Shown here piece after piece: positions 1-7,506 of a DNA stretch of 13,216 nucleotides. The stretch is taken from the NCBI GenBank assembly GCA_947457085.1, contig CANGUS010000025.1, positions 1 to 13,216 on the forward strand. The letters run 5' to 3'. The position numbers and the translations under genes were made by a program. This stretch comes from Bacteroidota bacterium (lineage in GTDB: Bacteria; Bacteroidota; Bacteroidia; Chitinophagales; Chitinophagaceae). Numbering within the stretch: the first letter of the stretch is position 1; every line of letters begins with the position of its first letter. Below the pieces are notes generated by a model. The model searched no databases. It was not told where the DNA came from and was given only the letters and a program-made list of their open reading frames with translations.

Positions 1-474
1 ACGTACATCCGTCATTTTAACAGAGGCCAATCTAAATCCATTAATCGAGGTGTTTTAAATAGCACCGCTCAATATATTACGATCTTAGATGCCGATGATG
101 AATATAAACCGAATCATTTAGCTGCTTGTTTAGAAGCCATTACAGATTTTGACCTCATCGCCTCTACCACCGAAACCGTAGTAGATCATGAAGAAGATTA
201 TTATGTAACCGATATGGAAAATAATCAGCTTTGTATTCATGTAGATGATTGCATTTTGTTTGCCACTTTATTTGGTAAAAAAGAAGTATTTATGAACATC
301 CCTTTTCATGAAAAATATGCTGCAGACAGTCATTTTTACGAAGCGGCATCTGAAATATATAATGTAAAAAAAGTAAATTTAAGAACCTATATTTATTACA
401 GAAATATGCCCAATAGCATTTGTTCTGTAATTAAAAAACAACATTTTGTGGAGCTAAAAGAATCGACGTTGTAA
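1..474 (+). CDS. Family 2 glycosyltransferase, 3' part only (5' end outside window)
   Basis: The frame is open from the first base to the TAA at 472-474, giving 157 residues of a protein whose start lies to the left. The visible part begins in the nucleotide-sugar-binding half of a GT-A fold: an NRGQSKSINRG stretch (residues 7-17 of the fragment) is followed by the metal- and sugar-nucleotide-binding DxD motif in ILDADDEY (D30, D32). Family 2 enzymes have the same order, with asparagine/glycine-rich 'N.G.s.a.N.G' and then 'DaDD'. Further on, a KYAADSHFY segment sits where the acceptor-side acidic residues usually lie, and the protein ends in an aromatic-rich tail (YIYYRN). It probably transfers a sugar to a glycan or lipid carrier at the cytoplasmic membrane face; donor and acceptor cannot be read from sequence. 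An internal ATG at 214 is not the real start, because the conserved core lies upstream of it. The stop overlaps the next gene's ATG. Confidence 0.85.
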   Translation, partial: TYIRHFNRGQSKSINRGVLNSTAQYITILDADDEYKPNHLAACLEAITDFDLIASTTETVVDHEEDYYVTDMENNQLCIHVDDCILFATLFGKKEVFMNIPFHEKYAADSHFYEAASEIYNVKKVNLRTYIYYRNMPNSICSVIKKQHFVELKESTL

Positions 475-1223
475 TGTGGTTTAAAAAACAACATGTGGTG
501 CTTGCCTGTCACATCACAGGAGTATATGATGTAAATAGAAATGAAGTTTTACATGATGATGATTACGCTATTATAAAGCCATGGGCAGATTCATTAATCC
601 AGCATCAAATACATGGCATTGTCTTTCACAATCATTTTTCAAATGCAACCTGCAAGCAATACAGCAATGAGTTTATTTCTTTTCAAAAAATAGAATATGA
701 CAAACGTTTTAATCCAAATGTTTTCAGGTACATGGTTTACCACGATTTTTTGAATAATGATGCTCACGAAATTCAATCCCTTTTTTTAACAGATGTGTCG
801 GATGTGGTTATGCTCAAAAATCCTTTTGACGATTTGTTATTTAAAAATCATCCACAACATCTATTTTGTGGCGACGAACCCAAAATATTAGCCAATGATT
901 GGATGCAAAATCATTGTACCCATTTAAGAAATAACATATTGAATTTTGAGCAGTTTGAAAAAAAATATAGCCAATCAACTTTATTAAACTGTGGGATTAT
1001 AGGCGGAGAAATCTCTGTTATGAAAAATTTCATAGAAAAATTAAGTCAATTGCATCGGCTATACAATGCCAATAATTCAACAGCATATACAGGAGATATG
1101 GGTGGATTTAATTACATTGCCCGAACATATTTCAATGATCATATCATCCATGGAAAGCCAGTAAATACCGTTTTTAAAGAATATGAAAACCAACGAACCG
1201 ATTGTTGGTTTAAACACAAATAA
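474..1223 (+). CDS. Putative glycosyltransferase (GT-A-like), family not recognised
   Basis: A 249-residue protein with no signal peptide or membrane segment. I do not recognise a named family with certainty. Features that look like a nucleotide-sugar transferase are: a hydrophobic first strand (VVLACHITG, residues 8-16); an FLTDVSDVV motif (residues 104-112), whose D107 and D110 could be a variant of the metal-binding DxD; LNCGIIGG (171-178); TGDMGGFNY (206-214), possibly the acceptor side; and HGKPVNTVFK near the C-terminus (226-235). This order of motifs resembles GT-A enzymes that start with a sugar-binding strand and end with a conserved histidine/glycine segment. The ATG shares its first base with the stop of the upstream family 2 glycosyltransferase (TAATG), so the two are almost certainly co-transcribed and translationally coupled, which supports a role in the same glycan pathway. 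A different, non-catalytic role cannot be excluded. Confidence 0.6.
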   Translation: MWFKKQHVVLACHITGVYDVNRNEVLHDDDYAIIKPWADSLIQHQIHGIVFHNHFSNATCKQYSNEFISFQKIEYDKRFNPNVFRYMVYHDFLNNDAHEIQSLFLTDVSDVVMLKNPFDDLLFKNHPQHLFCGDEPKILANDWMQNHCTHLRNNILNFEQFEKKYSQSTLLNCGIIGGEISVMKNFIEKLSQLHRLYNANNSTAYTGDMGGFNYIARTYFNDHIIHGKPVNTVFKEYENQRTDCWFKHK

Positions 1224-1365
1224 AAATAATCCTAAGTTCCTAGTTTCGGTTTTTTGTTTTAATAAATTCTATATTGATAATTAAAGTAAAAGACTATATT
1301 ATAAAAAAATAAATGGGCATAATTTTTAAAAACTATTCCTTTCAAAATTTGTATTTTCGCCTATC
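1224..1365. other. AT-rich intergenic spacer, glycosyltransferase pair to mutS
   Basis: The 142 bases carry no open frame of note. A T-rich run near 1248-1260 follows the glycosyltransferase stop, but I could not find a stable GC stem in front of it, so a factor-independent terminator is not supported. The right end carries the presumed mutS promoter box. Confidence 0.6.
1352..1359 (+). promoter_or_regulatory. Possible Bacteroidota -7 promoter box of mutS
   Basis: TATTTTCG matches the TAnnTTTG consensus at seven of eight positions and ends six bases before the mutS ATG. Transcription would begin very close to the start codon. I see no clear TTG-type -33 element at the usual distance, so this is a moderate to weak call. 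Confidence 0.4.
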
Positions 1366-3975
1366 ATGGCAAAAGCAAAAGATTCGGTTTCTCCTTTAAT
1401 GCAACAGCATAATGCGATCAAGGCAAAATACCCTGATGCCGTGTTGCTTTTTAGAGTAGGTGATTTTTATGAAACCTTTGGGCAAGATGCTGTTATTGCT
1501 TCTCAAGTATTGGGTATCACCCTCACCAAACGCAATAATGGTCAGGCTAATTCGCAAGAGTTGGCTGGCTTTCCCCATCACAGCATGGATACCTATTTGC
1601 ATAAATTAGTGAAAGCGGGTTATCGGGTAGCAGTGTGTGATCAATTGGAAGATCCTAAATTGGCAAAGGGAATTGTGAAGCGAGGTGTGACAGAATTAGT
1701 AACGCCAGGAACCGCTACCAATGATAAATTGTTGGATAATAATTTCAATAATTTTTTGGCATCGGTTTATATTCATGATGAAAATCATGGAATTGCTTTT
1801 GTAGATATTTCGACCGGAGAGTTTTTTTGCACCGAAGGAAATACAGAATACATTGATAAATTATTGCAAAGTTTCAGACCGAGCGAAGTCATTTTTCAGA
1901 AGCATAAAAACAAATTTTTTCAAGAACATTTTGGCAATAAATATTATACTTATCAATTAGACGAATGGATTTACAGTGAGCAATATAGCAATGATGTATT
2001 GCTGCAACATTTTCAAACCATTTCATTAAAAGGTTTTGGAATAACAGATATTCCATTGGCTGTAATTGCTGCTGGTGCGATTATTCATTATTTAAAAGAT
2101 ACTGAACATCAACAACTCAACCATATCACATCGATTGCTCGAATTACCAGAAATGATTTTTTGTGGATGGACAGATTCACAATTCAGAATTTAGAATTAC
2201 TAGATAGCAATCGTGAAAATGGAAATACCTTATTGAAAGTATTAGACAATACGGTTTCGCCCATGGGTTCTCGTATGATTAAACGTTGGTTGTTATTTCC
2301 TTTGCAAGAAGAACAAAAAATTAATCAACGATTAAATACCGTTGAATATTTTATAAAAGAACAAGACATTGCCAAACAACTAATGCAGCTTATCAAACAA
2401 GTAGGTGATATGGAACGCATGGTGGCAAAACTACCATTGAAGAAAATTTCACCACGTGAAGTATTGCAATTATCAAAAGGCTTAAAATGTGTAGATGATA
2501 TTAAACAAATTATTTTAACGACTACCGATGAATGGACGAAACGCATTGCAGAGCAATTAAATCCATGTCATTCGATTAAAGAAAAAATCCTCAATACAAT
2601 TATTGAAAATCCACCAGCATTGGCAAATAAAGGTGGTTTAATTCAAGAAGGAATTTTAGAAGAGCTAGATGATTTAAGAAAAATTGCATTCAATGGTAAA
2701 GAATATTTATTGCAAATTCAACAACGTGAAAGTGAAACAACGGGTATTCCATCGTTGAAAATTTCGTTTAATAATGTGTTTGGTTATTATTTAGAAGTGA
2801 CAAACACACACAAATCAAAAGTGCCCGAAACCTGGATTCGCAAACAAACCTTAGCAAATGCTGAACGGTATATTACGCCAGAATTAAAAGAATACGAACA
2901 AAAAATAATGGGTGCTGAAGAAAAAATTTTGGCACTTGAAATGAAATTGTATGATTCGTTATTGCAAGATTTACAAGAATATATTGCTCCTATTCAACTC
3001 AATGCGAATTGGATTGCACAGTTAGATTGCATTTTATGTTTTGCCAATAATGCCATTCAATTTAAATATAGAAGACCGAATGTTTCGGAATCCAATACGT
3101 TATATATTGAGGAAGGACGACATCCAGTCATTGAAAGAAACTTACCCATTGGCGAAGAGTATGTTTCAAATTCGGTTACGTTAGATAAAGACAAACAACA
3201 AATCATCATTATCACAGGTCCCAATATGAGTGGTAAAAGTGCCTTGTTGCGTCAAACGGTTTTAATAACCTTAATGGCACATGCAGGCAGTTTTGTACCA
3301 GCTCAAAAAGCAAATATTCCGATTACCGATAAAATTTTTACACGGGTTGGCGCATCTGATAATTTGAGTGGAGGAGAAAGTACCTTTATGGTGGAAATGA
3401 ATGAAACGGCTAGTATTATGAATAATATTAGCAATAAAAGTTTGATTGTATTAGATGAAATTGGAAGAGGTACCAGCACCTTTGATGGTATTTCGATTGC
3501 ATGGAGCATTGCCGAATTTTTACATAATCATACACACAAACCGTTGACACTTTTTGCAACCCATTATCATGAATTAAATGAGTTAGAAAATAAGTTAGAT
3601 CGGGTTCAAAATTTTCATGTAACGCACAAAGAAATAGGGAATAAAATTATTTTTTTACGCAAATTAGCGCAAGGTGGAAGTACCCATAGTTTTGGAGTTC
3701 ACGTAGCTCGAATGGCCGGTATGCCAGTGAGTTTGGTTGAACGTGCCAATGAAATATTAGCTACGCTAGAAGAAAAAAATGGAAGCGATAAACTCACTAC
3801 GAATATCAAAAAATTGAACACACAACAATTTCAGCTCAATATTTTTGATGGTTTAGCAGAAGATTTAAAACGTATTCGTGAATTGCTCGACGCAACAGAA
3901 ATTAATACACTCACACCGGTAGAAGCATTAATGAAACTCAATGAAATGAAGAGCATTTTGAATTTTCATAAATAG
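1366..3975 (+). CDS. mutS: DNA mismatch repair protein MutS
   Basis: An 869-residue MutS (E. coli MutS is 853), intact from end to end. It recognises base mismatches and small loops after replication and, with MutL, starts strand-specific repair. The N-terminal mismatch-binding domain (about residues 8-120) holds the Phe-x-Glu wedge in GDFYETF (F34, E36). The connector, lever and clamp domains follow (about 130-570). The C-terminal ABC-type ATPase has Walker A GPNMSGKS (618-625), the MutS signature region SGGESTFMVEM, Walker B VLDE with D697-E698 followed by GRGTSTFDG, and the H-loop ATHYHEL (H733). A GGSTHSFGVHVA segment (770-781) and a helical tail for dimerisation close the protein. The ATG at 1366 fits the usual N-terminus (PLMQQ...KYPDAVLLFRVGDFYE). 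These motifs mark MutS1 rather than MutS2, which lacks the mismatch wedge. It appears to be transcribed alone. Confidence 0.98.
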   Translation: MAKAKDSVSPLMQQHNAIKAKYPDAVLLFRVGDFYETFGQDAVIASQVLGITLTKRNNGQANSQELAGFPHHSMDTYLHKLVKAGYRVAVCDQLEDPKLAKGIVKRGVTELVTPGTATNDKLLDNNFNNFLASVYIHDENHGIAFVDISTGEFFCTEGNTEYIDKLLQSFRPSEVIFQKHKNKFFQEHFGNKYYTYQLDEWIYSEQYSNDVLLQHFQTISLKGFGITDIPLAVIAAGAIIHYLKDTEHQQLNHITSIARITRNDFLWMDRFTIQNLELLDSNRENGNTLLKVLDNTVSPMGSRMIKRWLLFPLQEEQKINQRLNTVEYFIKEQDIAKQLMQLIKQVGDMERMVAKLPLKKISPREVLQLSKGLKCVDDIKQIILTTTDEWTKRIAEQLNPCHSIKEKILNTIIENPPALANKGGLIQEGILEELDDLRKIAFNGKEYLLQIQQRESETTGIPSLKISFNNVFGYYLEVTNTHKSKVPETWIRKQTLANAERYITPELKEYEQKIMGAEEKILALEMKLYDSLLQDLQEYIAPIQLNANWIAQLDCILCFANNAIQFKYRRPNVSESNTLYIEEGRHPVIERNLPIGEEYVSNSVTLDKDKQQIIIITGPNMSGKSALLRQTVLITLMAHAGSFVPAQKANIPITDKIFTRVGASDNLSGGESTFMVEMNETASIMNNISNKSLIVLDEIGRGTSTFDGISIAWSIAEFLHNHTHKPLTLFATHYHELNELENKLDRVQNFHVTHKEIGNKIIFLRKLAQGGSTHSFGVHVARMAGMPVSLVERANEILATLEEKNGSDKLTTNIKKLNTQQFQLNIFDGLAEDLKRIRELLDATEINTLTPVEALMKLNEMKSILNFHK

Positions 3976-4002
3976 TGTATCCTATACATAAGATATACAC
4001 TA
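3973..4002 (+). repeat. Inverted repeat at the end of mutS
   Basis: TAGTGTAT (3973-3980, including the mutS stop codon) and ATACACTA (3995-4002) form a perfect 8-base inverted repeat around a 14-base loop. A shorter alternative hairpin pairs TGTAT (3976-3980) with ATACA (3984-3988). The stem is AT-rich and no run of T follows, so it is not a standard intrinsic terminator; it may protect or shorten the 3' end of the mutS mRNA. Confidence 0.4.
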
Positions 4003-4070
4003 AGAAAACAGTAAAATATTTATTAAAAAAGATTTGAATAACAATATCATTTCAATCTTATTAAAATTTG

Positions 4071-4078
4071 TAAATTTG
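4071..4078 (+). promoter_or_regulatory. Bacteroidota -7 promoter box of the queD-like gene
   Basis: TAAATTTG is a perfect match to TAnnTTTG and ends seven bases before the ATG at 4086. Initiation a few bases downstream would give an mRNA with almost no leader. No clear -33 element is visible. Confidence 0.55.
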
Positions 4079-4085
4079 CTGTCCA

Positions 4086-4538
4086 ATGATTGCACAAAAA
4101 GTTAGAGTTACTAAGAAATTCACATTTGATATGGCACATGCTCTTTATGGTTATGATGGTCCTTGTAAAAATATACATGGCCATACCTATCATTTAAGTG
4201 TGACTTTAATTGGCACCCCTATTCAAGATAATGGGGATGTGAAATTAGGAATGGTAGTCGATTTTGGGGATTTAAAAAAAATCGTAAAAGACAACATCTT
4301 AGAAAAATATGATCATGCCTTGGTATTAAATGAAGATGCGCCTTACTCAAAATCGGAAGTCATTTCGAACGAATTCGAAAAAGTGATTTTAGTTTCTTAT
4401 CAACCTACTTGTGAAAATTTATTATTGAGTTTTGTTGAAAAATTAAAACCTCTTTTTTCTGAAGAGCATGCCTTGGTTTCTATACGATTAGAAGAAACAC
4501 CAACCTCATTTGCTGAATGGAATGTGGGAGATAATTAA
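4086..4538 (+). CDS. queD: 6-carboxytetrahydropterin synthase / 6-pyruvoyl-tetrahydropterin synthase family (QueD-like)
   Basis: A 150-residue cytoplasmic zinc enzyme of the tunnelling (T-fold) superfamily. Zinc ligands are H18 (in FDMAHAL), H31 and H33 (in NIHGHTY), and the likely catalytic cysteine is C27 (in GPCKN), four residues ahead of H31, the spacing found in QueD. D76-H77 in KYDHALVL is the expected proton-relay pair. E110 in PTCEN and E137 in RLEETPTSFAEW are the pterin-binding positions. In queuosine synthesis the family converts dihydroneopterin triphosphate to 6-carboxytetrahydropterin; eukaryotic relatives make 6-pyruvoyl-tetrahydropterin instead. The CxxxHxH arrangement favours the QueD role, but no other queuosine gene (queC, queE, queF) lies in the window to confirm it. 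It is convergent with ispG, 41 bases away, with no obvious terminator between them. Confidence 0.85.
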   Translation: MIAQKVRVTKKFTFDMAHALYGYDGPCKNIHGHTYHLSVTLIGTPIQDNGDVKLGMVVDFGDLKKIVKDNILEKYDHALVLNEDAPYSKSEVISNEFEKVILVSYQPTCENLLLSFVEKLKPLFSEEHALVSIRLEETPTSFAEWNVGDN

Positions 4539-4579
4539 TTTACGCTTCGCTATTTTTAGGAGATAAATTGTTGCATTAA

Positions 4580-6499
4580 TTAACTATTCGCTTCCACCCA
4601 AGCTCCATTGTCTTTCAATAAATTTATTAATTCATCTACGGCAACTTCGCTGTCAATATTTCTTTTTACAATTTCTTTATTTTTATACAAGGTAATTTTT
4701 CCAACTCCAGAGCCTACATAACCAAAATCGGCATCAGCCATTTCACCAGGTCCGTTTACGATGCAACCCATGATAGCAATTTTAACGCCTTTTAAATGGT
4801 TGGTTACTGCTCTAATTTTTGCTGTGGTTTCTTGTAAATCAAATAGTGTTCTTCCACAACTTGGACAAGAAATATATTCGGTTTTTGAAATGCGTTTTCG
4901 TGTAGCTTGTAAAATACCGAATGAAATAGAATTGAGCGATGAAATTTGAGATTTGAGTGTTTCAATTGGTTCATTTTTTATACCAAATTGAAAACCAAAA
5001 CAAACCCCATGAATTAAATTTTCTAATAATAAACTACCTGCTTCTACTGAATAATGTATCAATGCTTTGTCTAATGAATCGCTGTTGTTGTCAACAATAA
5101 TCGTAACTGAATTATAAATTTCTTTTTGATAAAATTCGTAACATAAATTACGAATATCTTCAATGGCTTGTGGTCGTGCGCTAAACAAACAAAGAATGGC
5201 TGTTTTGTCTTTTTGTAATTGATTGAAAATTGCTTCTCGAACTTGTGCAGGATAAGCATTTGGATTAGCATCCATCATCACAAAATTTTTACTTTCATGA
5301 TGAACATATTGCCCTTGCTCAATGTATTGTAATATGTCAAATAATGGGTAACATTGTTTTTTCATACAATTAGGTTCCCATTGTTTATAGTAGGTTAATA
5401 CCCCAAGAGTGCCTGGCAATGAAAACGTGGGAACTTCATTGCAAAAAACATAATCGGCAGCTTGGTCGCTGATATTCCATTTGTCATCTGTGGCGTTGTA
5501 GTGATAGCCAAAACATTCAAAATCTTGTGGTGTTAGCACAGGAATTTTAGAAGTGTCGGAAATGACTAAATAGGATGACTGATGTCTGATTTCAGCCTTC
5601 GGTTTTGAGTAATTTTTTATTGTATTTTCCTGATAAGCTTCATCCGTTATCTGACATCTCTCAATGATATTACGACAAACAGGCAATTCCATTTCAGGGT
5701 CTTCGGTTAAGGAAACCCGAATCGTGTCGCCAATTCCTTCGCTTAGTAAAGTACCGATTCCAATGGCAGATTTTATACGTCCATCCTCGCCATCACCTGC
5801 TTCTGTAACGCCCAAGTGTAATGGATAACATTCGTTAAATTCATCTTGCATATGTTTGACTAAAAGTCTGTAAGCCTCAATCATTACTTGAGGGTTGCTA
5901 CTTTTCATGCTCAACACAATTTGATGATAATCGTTATCACGAGCAATGCGTAAAAATTCCATGGCACTTTCTACCATACCAATCGCCGTATCGCCATAAC
6001 GACTCATGATTCGATCACTCAACGAACCATGGTTTGTACCAATGCGCATAGCGGTTCCATGTTCTTTACAAATTAATACCAATGGCGTAAAACGTTCTCT
6101 TATTCTATCTATTTCTTCTTGATATTCTTGGTCGGTATATTCTATTTGTTCAAACTTTTTCTTATCGATATAATTGCCCGGATTCACTCGAACTTTCTCC
6201 ACAATTCGGGCTGCAATTTCAGCTGCATTGGGTGTAAAATGAATATCGGCTACCAAGGGCGTAGAATAGCCTCTCTTTTGCAATTCATTTTTGATGAGTA
6301 ATAAATTGTCAGCTTCTTTTTTTGATGGCGCTGTAATGCGCACTAATTCTGCACCAAACTCAATACAACGAATGGTTTGATTTACCGTCGCTTCGGTGTC
6401 CATTGTATCGGTTGTAGTCATGGTTTGAATACGAACTGGGTTGTTTCCACCAATAATAAGATTGCCAATTTTTACTTCACGTGTTTTGAGTCGTTGCAT
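4580..6499 (-). CDS. ispG: 4-hydroxy-3-methylbut-2-enyl diphosphate synthase, long three-domain form
   Basis: A 639-residue IspG (GcpE). It catalyses the penultimate MEP-pathway step, reductive conversion of 2-C-methylerythritol 2,4-cyclodiphosphate to HMBPP, in the cytoplasm. The N-terminal TIM barrel spans about residues 1-275 (VRVNPGNY at 103-110, LHLGVTEAGDGEDG at 227-240, GDTIRVSLTEDP at 257-268). The C-terminal domain carries the [4Fe-4S] ligands C545 and C548 (SCPSCGRT) and C579, with E586 in GCIVNGPGE as fourth ligand; the C-to-E spacing of seven matches E. coli C305/E312. Between them, about residues 285-530, lies an insertion domain absent from the roughly 370-residue E. coli enzyme. 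Similar insertions occur in plants, Chlamydia and Bacteroidota, so the length is normal for the lineage. It has its own promoter box, although it lies 59 bases downstream of a gene on the same strand. Confidence 0.97.
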   Translation of the reverse strand: MQRLKTREVKIGNLIIGGNNPVRIQTMTTTDTMDTEATVNQTIRCIEFGAELVRITAPSKKEADNLLLIKNELQKRGYSTPLVADIHFTPNAAEIAARIVEKVRVNPGNYIDKKKFEQIEYTDQEYQEEIDRIRERFTPLVLICKEHGTAMRIGTNHGSLSDRIMSRYGDTAIGMVESAMEFLRIARDNDYHQIVLSMKSSNPQVMIEAYRLLVKHMQDEFNECYPLHLGVTEAGDGEDGRIKSAIGIGTLLSEGIGDTIRVSLTEDPEMELPVCRNIIERCQITDEAYQENTIKNYSKPKAEIRHQSSYLVISDTSKIPVLTPQDFECFGYHYNATDDKWNISDQAADYVFCNEVPTFSLPGTLGVLTYYKQWEPNCMKKQCYPLFDILQYIEQGQYVHHESKNFVMMDANPNAYPAQVREAIFNQLQKDKTAILCLFSARPQAIEDIRNLCYEFYQKEIYNSVTIIVDNNSDSLDKALIHYSVEAGSLLLENLIHGVCFGFQFGIKNEPIETLKSQISSLNSISFGILQATRKRISKTEYISCPSCGRTLFDLQETTAKIRAVTNHLKGVKIAIMGCIVNGPGEMADADFGYVGSGVGKITLYKNKEIVKRNIDSEVAVDELINLLKDNGAWVEANS

Positions 6500-6503
6500 A
6501 GTA

Positions 6504-6511
6504 CAAAAATA
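6504..6511 (-). promoter_or_regulatory. Bacteroidota -7 promoter box of ispG
   Basis: On the minus strand TATTTTTG matches TAnnTTTG perfectly and lies four bases before the ispG ATG (6499). With such spacing, transcription would start at or next to the initiation codon. It lies in the 59-base gap after the upstream epimerase-like gene, so ispG can probably be transcribed independently. Confidence 0.5.
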
Positions 6512-6558
6512 AGGGAATAGAATAGAGATTGAAAAGATTTAATGATTTTGCCGAGATT

Positions 6559-7458
6559 TTAACTTTTTACTAAAAAGCTTTTCATGCAATCTTCAATATT
6601 ATGATATAAAAAAGAAAATCCTGCTTGTTCAATTTTAAGGCTGCTGACTTTGCAGCTTTTCAACACTTCAATACTCATTTCACCCAACATTATTTTCAAT
6701 ACAAATTCGGGCGCATGAGCGGTTAAAAATGTTCGTTTGTATTTTTTTATTGCCGTAAAAATTTCGTTGATGGCGCAAGGGTTTGGAGCAACCGCATTAA
6801 AAATACCCTCCTTTTTCTCTTTTGCTAAAAAATAAAAAACTCGAGCTACATCGGTAATATGTATCCAGCTATAAATTTGTTTCCCAGAGGAAGGAATTCC
6901 TGCAATACCCAATTGTATTGGCTTTAAAAACTCTTTTAAAGCACCGCCTTCTTTGCCTAAAACAATACCCACTCTGGCAATTGAAACAATACAATTTAAT
7001 TCTTTAAACTTCAAGGCTTCTTGTTCCCATTGCTCACAAGTACTCGATAAAAAACTTGCATCACTCTTATCTTCTTCGGTAAATATTTTATTCGCTTCTC
7101 CGTAAAATCCAATAGCGGAAGCTGATACTAAGTGAGAGGATTCAATTTGTTTTTTTTCAATGGCATTAAATAAAGTTTGCAGACTATCTACTCGACTATC
7201 AATGATTTCTTTTTTTCGATTAGCAGTCCAGCGTTTATCGGCAACTCCAGCCCCAGCTAAATTTATGATAGTACAATCTGTTATGGAAAAAGTTGAATCG
7301 ATCATTTTTTCTTTGGGGTTCCAATAGATGTAATTTTTTTTGGATTCACACAAGGCTTTTTGCGTTGATAAAATGTATACTTCGTGTTGATCTTTTTTTA
7401 ATAATTGACAAAGTTGTTTACCAATAAAACCTGATCCACCAGCTATTAAAAATTTCAT
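6559..7458 (-). CDS. TIGR01777 / YfcH-family NAD(P)-binding epimerase-like protein
   Basis: A 299-residue protein of the extended short-chain dehydrogenase/epimerase superfamily, subgroup TIGR01777 (E. coli YfcH, human SDR39U1), about the usual length. The Rossmann dinucleotide motif is GGSGFIG (residues 7-13), next to the initiator ATG, which fixes the start. The family's hallmark W-x3-RK-x-EI-x2-SRV is seen as WTANRKKEIIDSRV (77-90), and SASAIGFYG (112-120) holds the active-site-region tyrosine Y119. A YSWIHITDVA segment follows near residue 200. The last 50 residues or so (from about 250, APEFVLKIMLGEMS) match the DUF1731 C-terminal extension of this subgroup. The physiological substrate of the family is not established. 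It is divergent from the secreted protein on the right and co-oriented with ispG. Confidence 0.9.
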   Translation of the reverse strand: MKFLIAGGSGFIGKQLCQLLKKDQHEVYILSTQKALCESKKNYIYWNPKEKMIDSTFSITDCTIINLAGAGVADKRWTANRKKEIIDSRVDSLQTLFNAIEKKQIESSHLVSASAIGFYGEANKIFTEEDKSDASFLSSTCEQWEQEALKFKELNCIVSIARVGIVLGKEGGALKEFLKPIQLGIAGIPSSGKQIYSWIHITDVARVFYFLAKEKKEGIFNAVAPNPCAINEIFTAIKKYKRTFLTAHAPEFVLKIMLGEMSIEVLKSCKVSSLKIEQAGFSFLYHNIEDCMKSFLVKS

Positions 7459-7472
7459 GATTAAAAATTAAG

Positions 7473-7480
7473 TATTTTTG
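7473..7480 (+). promoter_or_regulatory. Bacteroidota -7 promoter box of the secreted unknown protein
   Basis: TATTTTTG is a perfect TAnnTTTG match in the 48-base divergent spacer. An in-frame GTG at 7480 overlaps the last base of the box and so is unlikely to be the start. On the other strand, TAATTTTT (7470 down to 7463) is a weaker candidate box for the epimerase-like gene, five bases from its ATG. Confidence 0.5.
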
Positions 7481-7506
7481 TGCAAATTACGTTGCTAATG
7501 TATTGC

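Noticed and set aside
1224..1270. Possible intrinsic terminator after the glycosyltransferase pair (T-rich run near 1248-1260)
   Set aside because: No stable stem precedes the T run; the nearby CCTAAG/CTAG bases pair only over three or four positions.
4580..6499. The long ispG as a gene fusion or a new enzyme
   Set aside because: An insertion domain between the barrel and the iron-sulfur domain is known in Bacteroidota, Chlamydia and plants; all iron-sulfur ligands are in place.
7480..7506. Upstream GTG start extending the secreted protein by nine residues
   Set aside because: The GTG overlaps the last base of a perfect -7 box, and starting at ATG 7507 gives a normal signal peptide.
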